Below the pieces are notes generated by a model. The model was not told the origin of the DNA. It searched no databases and saw nothing but the letters and a program-made list of their open reading frames with translations. A DNA stretch of 34,393 bases from Sulfurimonas sp. (GTDB lineage: Bacteria > Campylobacterota > Campylobacteria > Campylobacterales > Sulfurimonadaceae), in the NCBI GenBank assembly GCA_027060825.1, contig JALSWC010000221.1:1-34393 (forward strand). Direction: 5' to 3'. The position numbers and the translations under genes are program-made. Below are positions 18,893 to 27,569 of the stretch, one piece after another (the stretch's first letter is position 1; each line of letters begins with the position of its first letter).

Positions 18893-19990
18893 TTATTGTC
18901 TATTTTGGGCAATTAATACACCCTCTATCATGGTGTCAATATCTCCATCTAAAATAGCAGATACATTTGAGTATGCTTCATTAGAACGGGTATCTTTTAC
19001 CTGCTGGTAAGGTTGCATTACATAAGAGCGTATTTGGTGCCCCCAACCTATTTCACTCTTGGCTACTCCATTTTCTTTTGCTTTTTGCTCTTCCATTTCA
19101 AGTTCATAGAGGCGTGATTTTAACATTTTCATGGCCGTTGCTTTGTTCTTATGTTGGCTTCTGTCATTCTGGCATTGTACGACGACGCCTGTTGCTATAT
19201 GCGTAATGCGTATGGCAGATTCTGTTTTGTTTACATGTTGACCACCCGCACCACTAGAGCGATAAGTGTCAATACGAATATCTTTATCTTCTACTTCTAT
19301 ATTTATATCATCATCTATTTCAGGAGAGACCATAACCGATGCAAAAGAGGTGTGTCTTTTTGCATTTGAATCAAAAGGGCTAATGCGTACTAAACGATGG
19401 ATGCCATTTTCAACTTTAAGGTATCCATAGGCATTCTCTCCCTTAATAAGAATAGAGACATCTTTTATGCCAGCTTCATCGCCTACTTGATAATCAAGCA
19501 CTTCTACTTTGTATCCTCGTCTCTCTGCCCAGCGTTTATACATACGAAGGAGCATTTGCGCCCAGTCTTGACTCTCTGTACCACCTGCCCCTGGATGAAT
19601 AGATAAAATAGCATTATTGGCATCAGTCTCACCACTGAGTAATACTTCTATCTCCATATCGCGTATCTGCTGTTCTAATTTTGGTGCATCTTCATAGAGT
19701 GCTTCAAGTGATTCACTATCTTCTTCCTCTTTTGCCATTTCATAAAGTTCTTGAGCATCTTCTACTGCTGAATTTGCTATGGAATATTTTTCTAATTTTC
19801 TTTGTAGTTGTGTTTTCTCTTTTTGAATCTTTGCTGCATTTGAGGCATCATTCCAAAAATCTTGAGTATTTTCCAATGTCTTAATCGCTAAGAGTCTTGC
19901 TTCTATTTTTTCTGGCTCAACGACTCCAGTTATATTATGCATCTTTAATGATACATTTTTTAGAAGCTCAGTATATTCATAATTATCCAT
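18893..19990 (-). CDS. prfB: peptide chain release factor 2
   Basis: [46 protein letters not shown] (SPF motif), [20 protein letters not shown] (GGQ motif). Confidence 0.97.
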   Translation of the reverse strand: MDNYEYTELLKNVSLKMHNITGVVEPEKIEARLLAIKTLENTQDFWNDASNAAKIQKEKTQLQRKLEKYSIANSAVEDAQELYEMAKEEEDSESLEALYEDAPKLEQQIRDMEIEVLLSGETDANNAILSIHPGAGGTESQDWAQMLLRMYKRWAERRGYKVEVLDYQVGDEAGIKDVSILIKGENAYGYLKVENGIHRLVRISPFDSNAKRHTSFASVMVSPEIDDDINIEVEDKDIRIDTYRSSGAGGQHVNKTESAIRITHIATGVVVQCQNDRSQHKNKATAMKMLKSRLYELEMEEQKAKENGVAKSEIGWGHQIRSYVMQPYQQVKDTRSNEAYSNVSAILDGDIDTMIEGVLIAQNRQ

Positions 19991-20046
19991 AAAATATCCT
20001 ATATTTGTTATAATGTTAAACTTATTATATAAAATAGAGGCTTAAA

Positions 20047-20868
20047 ATGAAGATTATTTCTAATCCATTCGACTTAAAAGAGCAATTAAAAGGGCAGAAA
20101 GGAAGTATTGGTTTTGTTCCTACTATGGGTGCATTACATGAAGGACATTTAGAACTTATTAAAAATGCTAAAAAAGAGAATGATTTTTTAGTTGTTTCTA
20201 TCTTTGTTAATCCTACGCAATTTTTAGAGGGAGAAGATTTAGATAAATATCCAAGACGAGATGAAGCAGATAAAATTATTTGTGAATTAGCAGGAGTAGA
20301 TATACTTTTTTTTCCATCAGCTCAAGATATATATGCGACTGATGAAGTAAAAGTAGAAGCTCCAAATGTAAGAGGATATATTTTAGAAGGTTACACAAGA
20401 CCAGGACACTTTAGTGGTGTTTTAACAGTTGTTCTAAAACTACTTAATATTGTCTCACCCACAAAAGCCTATTTTGGAAAAAAAGATGCCCAACAGTTAC
20501 ACCTTATAACGCTAATGGTAAAACAGCTTTTTATGAGTGTAGAGATAGTAGCTATAGATACGGTGCGAGATAAAGATGGATTAGCACAAAGTAGTAGAAA
20601 TATTTATCTTACGCCTGCTCAAAGAGAGGAAGCTCTTAAAATTCCTACAGCACTTTACAGTGGGGCAAAGCTTGTAAGTCAGGGTGTTATAAGCGTAGAA
20701 GAAATTAAGAGTGAAATTTTACAACTCCTTACACCTTTAGAAGTGGGTTATGTGGCAATTGTAAGCCGTGATTTTGAACCTATAAAACAGGTCGAAATTG
20801 GAAACACTATTATTTTAATTGAGGCACTTTCAGGAGAGACAAGATTACTCGATAATATTTGGCTTTAA
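20047..20868 (+). CDS. panC: pantothenate synthetase
   Basis: GFVPTMGALHEGHLELIKNAKKENDFLVVSIFVNPTQF, YFGKKDAQQL, DGLAQSSRNIYL. Confidence 0.97.
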   Translation: MKIISNPFDLKEQLKGQKGSIGFVPTMGALHEGHLELIKNAKKENDFLVVSIFVNPTQFLEGEDLDKYPRRDEADKIICELAGVDILFFPSAQDIYATDEVKVEAPNVRGYILEGYTRPGHFSGVLTVVLKLLNIVSPTKAYFGKKDAQQLHLITLMVKQLFMSVEIVAIDTVRDKDGLAQSSRNIYLTPAQREEALKIPTALYSGAKLVSQGVISVEEIKSEILQLLTPLEVGYVAIVSRDFEPIKQVEIGNTIILIEALSGETRLLDNIWL

Positions 20869-22632
20869 GTATCCATTCTCTATCATAATTTCAGCTGCTT
20901 TTCTAAAGACAGGAACGGCAGTTTCTGCAGCATATTGACTTTTTTGTGGCTGAATGACTACAACACCCATTGTGTAGTGGTGCTTTTTGTCATTGACAAA
21001 TCCCATAAATGTAGTGTCATATTTATTGACATATTTTCCTTTTTCAACTATATGTGCAGTTCCTGTCTTGCCACCTATTTGTAAGCCTTTTATAATAGTT
21101 TTTCTTCCTGTTCCCTTGTTTACAGTTTTAATGAGTATCTTTTTCATTCTTTGTGCAACAGCGCTTGGAATAACTTGTACAGTATCGAGTTGTTCGAGTT
21201 TTTTCTCATGCCCTCGATCGTCTATAAAAGCATCGACTATTCGTGGATAAACCATTACTCCATGGTTGTTAAAAACATCATAAGCACGCATAAGTTGCAT
21301 AAGATTTACTCGTATGCCATATCCATATGAACAAGTTGCTTTGTAGATTTCATTGTTAAGGCGTCGTTGTGTAGGGACATATCCTGTATGCTCATAAATT
21401 AAATCTGGAGTAGATTTCTTACCAAATCCAAACTTTTTAAGTCCATTGTGAAATTGGTATCCAGAGAGTCTTTGAGAGAGTTGTGCCATACCAATATTAG
21501 AAGAGTAAACGATGACATTTTCAGCAGAGATCCAATGAAATCTATAATCATCAGTAATGACTCTTCCCTCTATTTTATATCTTCCATTATGTCCATTGAC
21601 CAATTCATAAGGATTGACTAATTTATGCTCTAAAAGAAGCGAAAATGTGATGGGTTTTAAAACACTCCCTGGCTCATAACTATAGTCAATCATATTGCAG
21701 TTAAGTGATGAATAATTACTGCGTTTAATTGCTTTTGGAAAGTATCTATTTGAACTTGCCATGGCTAATACTCTTCCTGTTTTCGAATTCATTACCGCAA
21801 GCATAACCTCTTTCGCACGAAGTTTTATTTTCATTTTACTAAGCATTTTTTCTATTCTTATTTGAAATGCTACAGGAATGGTGAGTTTGATATTAAGCCC
21901 ATTTATTTTTGGTTTTGTAAAACTCTCTTTGTTTAAAATGATGTAGTTATTAACATCTCTTTTACCTCGTATATACCCATTTTGATGTCCCGAGAGTTCA
22001 TTATTCCATCTCCTTTCAAGTCCTTCTACCCCCTTTACGAAGGTAAAGTCATTCTTCTCGACTTTACGCGTATATCCTAAAATTGGAGTGAGAAGGTTTC
22101 CATAAGGGTATTCTCTACTCTCTCCACTTTCGATTATATTAAGACCATGTATAGAAAGTAAACCTGTTGTTTTGCTTTGAAGAGAAAGAAAAACTTTAAA
22201 ACGGCGTAATTCATAAGCAAGTTTTTTCAAGTAATGTGATTGAATTTCTTCGATATTGTAACTTAACACTACTGTACCTCTGCGTGTAGAGAGCCGTTTT
22301 CTTATTTTATTGACGCTTATATTTGAGTAGATATGAAAAAGTTTAATAAAAAGCTCTTTTTTTTGTGGGTCAATGTAACGGGTATCGACAACTGCTTTGT
22401 AAAGCTTTTTAGTCGTTGCAAGATGAAAATTATCTGCACTAATAATTGCACCTCGCGAGGCTTTAGAAGTTTCTATGGCATATAAAGAGGGCATATTCCG
22501 TGATTTTAAAACTGTAAGAAGCATAACACTTAAAAAGATAATAAATGCTAAAAAGATAAGAGCGTATAAAAGAAGTATTTTTTTACTTTTGTTATGATTA
22601 ATCATTATATCAGAAGATGTGTTATTGGGCAT
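20845..22632 (-). CDS. ftsI: class B penicillin-binding protein (division transpeptidase, FtsI/PBP3 type)
   Basis: N-terminal TM; SYEPGSVLKPITF (SxxK), YSSNIGMAQLS (SxN), GLQIGGKTGTAHIV (KTG). Confidence 0.88.
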   Translation of the reverse strand: MPNNTSSDIMINHNKSKKILLLYALIFLAFIIFLSVMLLTVLKSRNMPSLYAIETSKASRGAIISADNFHLATTKKLYKAVVDTRYIDPQKKELFIKLFHIYSNISVNKIRKRLSTRRGTVVLSYNIEEIQSHYLKKLAYELRRFKVFLSLQSKTTGLLSIHGLNIIESGESREYPYGNLLTPILGYTRKVEKNDFTFVKGVEGLERRWNNELSGHQNGYIRGKRDVNNYIILNKESFTKPKINGLNIKLTIPVAFQIRIEKMLSKMKIKLRAKEVMLAVMNSKTGRVLAMASSNRYFPKAIKRSNYSSLNCNMIDYSYEPGSVLKPITFSLLLEHKLVNPYELVNGHNGRYKIEGRVITDDYRFHWISAENVIVYSSNIGMAQLSQRLSGYQFHNGLKKFGFGKKSTPDLIYEHTGYVPTQRRLNNEIYKATCSYGYGIRVNLMQLMRAYDVFNNHGVMVYPRIVDAFIDDRGHEKKLEQLDTVQVIPSAVAQRMKKILIKTVNKGTGRKTIIKGLQIGGKTGTAHIVEKGKYVNKYDTTFMGFVNDKKHHYTMGVVVIQPQKSQYAAETAVPVFRKAAEIMIENGYLKPNIIE

Positions 22633-22637
22633 AAGGA

Positions 22638-22940
22638 TTAGACTTGCGTTCTGCCAATCTCTTTATATGCATTGAGTGCTTTGTTGCGAATTTCAAGCAT
22701 AAGTTTCATACTTGTTTCTGCTTTATCAATCGCAAGAGCGGCCTGATGCAAGTCTTTGACTTGACCTGTTGCTAAGTCTGCTATTGCATGTTCGCTCTCT
22801 TTTTGCATATCATTGACTTCATTGAGTGCTGATGTAAGATGTTTTGCAAATTGCTCACCACCCGTTGGAGTGGCTATTTTACTTTTTTGTTTTAATAAAT
22901 CGGCTGTGGATGTACCTATTATATTGCCTATATTATTCAT
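22638..22940 (-). CDS. fliE: flagellar hook-basal body complex protein FliE
   Basis: 100 aa; FAKHLTSALNEVNDMQKESEHAIADLATGQVKDLHQAALAIDKAETSMKLMLEIRNKALNAYKEIGRTQV. Confidence 0.95.
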   Translation of the reverse strand: MNNIGNIIGTSTADLLKQKSKIATPTGGEQFAKHLTSALNEVNDMQKESEHAIADLATGQVKDLHQAALAIDKAETSMKLMLEIRNKALNAYKEIGRTQV

Positions 22941-22955
22941 ACTCTACAACTTCCT

Positions 22956-23450
22956 TTATTGCAACAGTGAAATAGCACTGTTTGCCATATTTTTTGCACT
23001 CTCAAACGCAGCTACATTCGCTTGGTAAGAGCGTGTCGCTTCAACCAAATCAGACATCTCTATAACTGGATTAATGTTAGGGTAAGCAACATATCCCTTT
23101 GCATCTGCATCTGGATTATTTGGTTCATATTTCATAAGAGGCTTTGAATCGTCTCTTACAATTTTAGAAACTTCTACACTCATTATAGCAGGATTTACCT
23201 TTTCACCTTCTTGTCCCTCGTTGAGAGGATCTTCATAACTAGCACTTTGTGTACTCTTTCCAAGAGCTTTGTTGTAAGCATCATTAAAGTTTATGGCTTT
23301 AAATATCACTTCTCTACGACGATACGGTCCACCCTCTTCAGTTCGAGTTGTTTGTGCATTTGCAATGTTGCTAGAGATAACATTTACACGAACCCGTTGG
23401 GCAGACATCCCATAACCACTAATGTCAAAACCACTTAAAAAATTACTCAT
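22956..23450 (-). CDS. flgC: flagellar basal-body rod protein FlgC
   Basis: FDISGYGMSAQRVRVNVISSNIANAQTTRTEEGGPYRRREVIF...DLVEATRSYQANVAAFESAKNMA. Confidence 0.97.
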   Translation of the reverse strand: MSNFLSGFDISGYGMSAQRVRVNVISSNIANAQTTRTEEGGPYRRREVIFKAINFNDAYNKALGKSTQSASYEDPLNEGQEGEKVNPAIMSVEVSKIVRDDSKPLMKYEPNNPDADAKGYVAYPNINPVIEMSDLVEATRSYQANVAAFESAKNMANSAISLLQ

Positions 23451-23459
23451 TTTTTATCC

Positions 23460-23891
23460 TTAATTTACTTTTGATGAAGCATCTATAACACTGTTAAAAA
23501 TAGCTCTATCTTTTTTGCTTGCCATAACAAGCGCATTAAACATAATGGAGTTTTTACTCATCTCCGTTGTTTCTACATCTATATCCACGCTATTACCATC
23601 ATTTCGTGCCATTTGCCCATCTCTAAAAAAAAGTGTAGGCTTTACACTTTCAGACTCATCTTTTGGTTTCAAATCTCTAGGATTTGTTATAGCCATTTGT
23701 AACTGTTTTGATGGATTTTTATAAAGCTTATTTTCTTGAGCAATGAGTGCATCTTGAAAACTAATATCACGAGGTTTGTAAAAAGGAGTGTCCACATTAG
23801 CAATATTTGATGCAATCATCTTTTGTCTGATGGAACGATAATTCATAGCCTGTGTTAAAAGTGAATATGTCTTTGATATTTCAAAACCCAT
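23460..23891 (-). CDS. flgB: flagellar basal-body rod protein FlgB
   Basis: MGFEISKTYSLLTQAMNYRSIRQKMIASNIANVDTPFYKPRDISF. The upstream ATG at 23903 in the ORF track looks like the RBS region (ATGGAGTATTTTATG), so the start at 23891 is preferred. Confidence 0.93.
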   Translation of the reverse strand: MGFEISKTYSLLTQAMNYRSIRQKMIASNIANVDTPFYKPRDISFQDALIAQENKLYKNPSKQLQMAITNPRDLKPKDESESVKPTLFFRDGQMARNDGNSVDIDVETTEMSKNSIMFNALVMASKKDRAIFNSVIDASSKVN

Positions 23892-23925
23892 AAAATACTC
23901 CATAGTTTATTAATTGATTATCTCT

Positions 23926-23943
23926 AAGCAATTTTAGTTCCAA
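23926..23943 (-). promoter_or_regulatory. sigma54 (RpoN) -24/-12 promoter of the flgB-flgC-fliE-ftsI operon
   Basis: Reverse complement reads TTGGAACTAAAATTGCTT: GG-N10-GC spacing exact, matching the Campylobacterota flagellar sigma54 consensus, ~35 bp upstream of the flgB start. Confidence 0.85.
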
Positions 23944-24045
23944 GAATAATTATACCATTTTTTAAGCAACTTTTAATGACAATAAGTTCATAATAACGCT
24001 TAGGGTTACAGGTGTAATCTAAATATTTCAATTAAGGAGTTCTTT

Positions 24046-24498
24046 ATGAAAAGAGCTGGTTTTACAATGATCGAATTGATCTTCGTTATCGTTATTTTAG
24101 GTATTTTGGCAGCAGTTGCTGTTCCAAAACTTGCGGCTACTCGTACAGATGCACAGATATCTAAAATTGCATCAAACATTAAAACGGCAGAGGGTGAGAT
24201 TGCAGCATATTCTGTTGCTACAGGTAATGTTCCACAAAATGACGCTAATTATACAAAAGCATCGAATGTTATTACCGTTAATAAGGGTACAGGTTATGTA
24301 ACAATTAGTGGTGCAAAAATATCTTTCTTAGATAAAACTGCTGCTGCTGGTGGAAAAGGTTGTGTTACTATGGAAGCGAATGCTACAGATATTCAAATTG
24401 AGGGAAATACATCAAATACTACGCCTATTTGTAAAGGTGTGAGAGGACTAGTAAAAGATTCTAATGTAACAATCGCTGGTCAGGGTGTTAAATATTAA
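24046..24498 (+). CDS. type IV pilin/pseudopilin-like protein 1
   Basis: MKRAG|FTMIELIFVIVILGILAAVAVPKLAATRTDAQ: prepilin leader and hydrophobic N-helix; two C-terminal-half Cys. Confidence 0.9.
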   Translation: MKRAGFTMIELIFVIVILGILAAVAVPKLAATRTDAQISKIASNIKTAEGEIAAYSVATGNVPQNDANYTKASNVITVNKGTGYVTISGAKISFLDKTAAAGGKGCVTMEANATDIQIEGNTSNTTPICKGVRGLVKDSNVTIAGQGVKY

Positions 24499-24528
24499 TA
24501 AAAGCTTATAAGAGTTTACTCTTTTGGC

Positions 24529-24556
24529 TTGTTACATCTCATTCGAGATGTAACAA
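24529..24556 (+). terminator. strong hairpin between pilin-like genes 1 and 2
   Basis: ttgttacatctc-attc-gagatgtaacaa, perfect 12-bp stem; downstream tract T-rich but not contiguous. Confidence 0.6.
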
Positions 24557-24657
24557 ATATTCTTAATTCTTTCTTCTTTCTTTTTTTTAAATTTTAAACT
24601 AAATATAATCTAAACTGTGATAAGATACTTTTTACTTCAAATCCTAAAAGGTTTTTC

Positions 24658-25119
24658 ATGAAGAGTAATCGTTATGCTTTTACAATGATAGAACTTATTT
24701 TTGTTATAGTTATTTTGGGGATTTTAGCTGCTGTTGCTATTCCAAAATTTACTGCAACAAGGGATGATGCTGTGGTTTCTAAAACTGCACAAAACATTAT
24801 GGAAGGTGCTTCTGAAATAGCTTCTTATGCTATAAGCCAAGCTAAAACAGAAGATAATTTATCAAAAATGTCTAATGGTATTGCATCTTTAGTTGCATCT
24901 GGTGATGCAGATTTGAACACGAGCGATAAATCGGCGACTGTCCATTTTGGTGGGATTTCAGATTGTGTAAAGGTTCAAGTCAAAACAGGTTCAGGTGATG
25001 ATAATTTAACAGTTAGTTTTGGTGATGCTGATGGAAATAGCCAATGTTTGCAACTTCAGTCAGCTATTGATGCAGGGAAATACCAAATGAAATTAAGGGG
25101 AACAAATGTTACATACTAA
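24658..25119 (+). CDS. type IV pilin/pseudopilin-like protein 2
   Basis: MKSNRYA|FTMIELIFVIVILGILAAVAIPKFTATRDDAVVSK; two Cys. Confidence 0.9.
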   Translation: MKSNRYAFTMIELIFVIVILGILAAVAIPKFTATRDDAVVSKTAQNIMEGASEIASYAISQAKTEDNLSKMSNGIASLVASGDADLNTSDKSATVHFGGISDCVKVQVKTGSGDDNLTVSFGDADGNSQCLQLQSAIDAGKYQMKLRGTNVTY

Positions 25120-25576
25120 AAAAAATGCTTTTACAATGATAGAGTTAGTATTTGTTATTGTTGTGATTGGAATATTGTCAGCTATTGCTATTCCAAAATT
25201 TGCTGCAACACGCACAGATGCACAAATAGCAAAGGGTCGGTCTGAAATTTCATCTATTCGTTCTGCTATTGTGAGTGAAAGACAGGCAAGATTGATAAAA
25301 GGTGATAATAAATTTATTAATAAACTTCATAGTGCCGCAGATAAATATTTCGACAATAATGGAACAGCTGCAAATACTTTGCTTATGTATGCGATAGTAC
25401 CAAAAGATAGTAATGGGCATTGGAAAACAGGGGCAAGCTGTACAGGAGACACTCCTAATGTCTGTACTTATACATTTATGGTAGAAAATAAAGATGTGAA
25501 TTTTACATATAAACAAGCAAATGGTACTTTTGATTGTAATACAACAGAAAATCTTTGTAAACAGCTCACAGAGTAA
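25106..25576 (+). CDS. type IV pilin/pseudopilin-like protein 3
   Basis: MLHTKKNA|FTMIELVFVIVVIGILSAIAIPKFAATRTDAQIAK; overlaps pilin-like gene 2 by 14 bp; four Cys in the C-terminal half. Confidence 0.9.
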   Translation: MLHTKKNAFTMIELVFVIVVIGILSAIAIPKFAATRTDAQIAKGRSEISSIRSAIVSERQARLIKGDNKFINKLHSAADKYFDNNGTAANTLLMYAIVPKDSNGHWKTGASCTGDTPNVCTYTFMVENKDVNFTYKQANGTFDCNTTENLCKQLTE

Positions 25577-25593
25577 AAATTTCTATTTCACTA

Positions 25594-27444
25594 TTGAATT
25601 ATTATTCCATTGCACTTATAGGCTCTCCTCTTGAGCCTTTTACTTATCACTCTAATACTATTGTAGAAGTTGGACAGAAAGTAGAAGTGACTGTGCGTTC
25701 TCGAAACACTTTTGGTGTTGTAGTTGCACAAACGCAAAAACCTCCCTTTAAAACAAATGAAATCCTTCAAACTACTTCATTGAAATACTCTCAAAAACAG
25801 ATGCAACTTGCAAAGTTTATAGCTTCGTATTATATTTGCTCCTTTGGTGATGCATTGGCTCTGCTTGTGCCTTTTGATGAAACAATAGAAGAAATAAAAA
25901 AGAGTGATAAAGAGGCATATACATCAAAAATAGAACTTTCACAAAAACAAAATGAAGCATTACTCTTTTTACAAAAACATAAAGTCTCTTTACTCTTTGG
26001 CGATACAGGAAGTGGTAAAACTGAGATATATATGAAGTATTTTGAGCAGATGATAGCACTCTCTAAACGAAGCATCTTTTTGATGCCTGAAATTTCACTT
26101 ACACCACAAATGTCTAAAAGGCTTGAAGAACATTTTGGAGAGAGTGTTGTTATGTGGCACTCAAAACTTACACCAAAAAAGAGAAAAGAGGCAATGGCAA
26201 AAATTCAGAGTGGGGAAGCAAAAATCATAGCAGGTCCCCGTTCTGCACTCTTTTTGCCCATAGAAGATTTAGGACTTATTGTGGTTGATGAAGAGCATGA
26301 TGATAGTTATAAATCCTCTTCAAGACCACGGTACAGTGCGCGTGATATAGCTATATATATGGGAAAACTTTATAATGTTAGAGTTGTTTTAGGCTCTGCA
26401 ACTCCATCACTGAACTCTTATGTGAAATTTCCTCATATACGCTTACGAGGGGGACATTTTCTCTCTAAGAAGAGTTTTATATATGAAAAAAATAGAGAGA
26501 GTCTCTCTCCTTTGATTATAAATAATCTACGAGAGACGGTGCAAAGGGGAGAGCAGGCTATTGTTTTTTTACCGACACGGGCAAATTTTAAGTATCTTAT
26601 TTGTCAAGATTGTGGGCATACAATAAAATGTGCATTTTGTAGTGTTGGCATGAGTATTCACCAGCACTCACGAGCATTGAAGTGTCACTATTGTAATTTT
26701 ACTCAGGCTATTCCACAAGTTTGTCCAGAGTGTCATAGTGGGCATTTAACAAGCTCACGGTTAGGCACAGCAGAGGCTGTAGAAAATATACAAGAGCTAC
26801 TTCCAAACGCAGTGATACAACAGTTTGATAGAGATGCCATTACTACAGCCAACAAACTAAAAAAAGCACTTAAAAAGTTTAATGACAAAGAGAGTAATAT
26901 CCTTGTTGGAACACAGATGCTCTCAAAGGGTCATGATTATCATGGAGTAACGCTAGCTGTGGTACTTGGTCTGGACAATATGCTCAATATGAGTGATTAT
27001 CGTGCAAGAGAAAAAGCACTCTCTACGCTTATTCAAGTATCGGGAAGAAGTGGACGAGCAAAAGATGCTAAAGTAATTGTACAGACTTTTAATGAGGATT
27101 TTTTTAAGAGTTATATAGAGAAATATGAGGAGTTTTTAGAGTCTGAAAAAGTTTTTAGAAAAGAGCTTTATCCTCCATACAAAAAGCTTTGTCGCTTGCT
27201 ATTTTCAGATAAAAATGGGGTAAAAGCTCGTGATGCCATGGAGCAGATGCGAGAGCGTCTTAGTGCGTTTAGTAAGAGTGTAGAGATAGTTGGTACAGGA
27301 AAGTGTGCCATAGAGAGAGTGGCAAATAAGTACCGTTTTGAAATACTCCTTCGAGCAGATAAAAGCACAGATCTTATAAAAGCCATAACAGCTACAAAAG
27401 TAAGTATGGCTGAGATAGATATGGATCCGTTGGAATTTGCTTAG
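25594..27444 (+). CDS. priA: primosomal replication protein N' (PriA helicase)
   Basis: LLFGDTGSGKTEIYMKYFEQMI, VVDEEHDDSYKSSSRPRYSARDIAIYMGK, zinc-binding CQDCGHTIKCAFCSVGM...LKCHYCN...CPECHS; TTG start. Confidence 0.95.
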   Translation: MNYYSIALIGSPLEPFTYHSNTIVEVGQKVEVTVRSRNTFGVVVAQTQKPPFKTNEILQTTSLKYSQKQMQLAKFIASYYICSFGDALALLVPFDETIEEIKKSDKEAYTSKIELSQKQNEALLFLQKHKVSLLFGDTGSGKTEIYMKYFEQMIALSKRSIFLMPEISLTPQMSKRLEEHFGESVVMWHSKLTPKKRKEAMAKIQSGEAKIIAGPRSALFLPIEDLGLIVVDEEHDDSYKSSSRPRYSARDIAIYMGKLYNVRVVLGSATPSLNSYVKFPHIRLRGGHFLSKKSFIYEKNRESLSPLIINNLRETVQRGEQAIVFLPTRANFKYLICQDCGHTIKCAFCSVGMSIHQHSRALKCHYCNFTQAIPQVCPECHSGHLTSSRLGTAEAVENIQELLPNAVIQQFDRDAITTANKLKKALKKFNDKESNILVGTQMLSKGHDYHGVTLAVVLGLDNMLNMSDYRAREKALSTLIQVSGRSGRAKDAKVIVQTFNEDFFKSYIEKYEEFLESEKVFRKELYPPYKKLCRLLFSDKNGVKARDAMEQMRERLSAFSKSVEIVGTGKCAIERVANKYRFEILLRADKSTDLIKAITATKVSMAEIDMDPLEFA

Positions 27445-27459
27445 AAATTAAAAATATGT

Positions 27460-27465
27460 TATAAT
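27460..27465 (+). promoter_or_regulatory. putative -10 element (TATAAT) in the priA/M23 convergent intergenic region
   Basis: gttataattcc ~16 bp after the priA stop codon, ~60 bp before a strong terminator. Confidence 0.35.
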
Positions 27466-27524
27466 TCCTATGTAAAGCATTTCTGACCTTTGTTGGGTTT
27501 GGTCACCTTCCAATGGTTACTGTA

Positions 27525-27569
27525 AAAGTCCTAGCTCTTTTTTATAAGGGTTAGGACTTTTTTTTTGCC
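27525..27569 (+). terminator. strong rho-independent terminator in the convergent priA/M23 region
   Basis: AAAAGTCCTAGCTCTT-TTTTAT-AAGGGTTAGGACTTTT, ~16-bp stem with G-T pairs in its upper part, followed by a long T-run. Confidence 0.85.

Noticed and set aside
19151-19884. Several + strand ORFs opposite prfB
   Set aside because: Antisense to a clear prfB; no protein family signature.
27466-27569. SRP (4.5S) RNA or 6S RNA in the priA/M23 gap
   Set aside because: No conserved SRP apical-loop motif (GGAA tetraloop, AGCAGCC context), and too short for 6S RNA.
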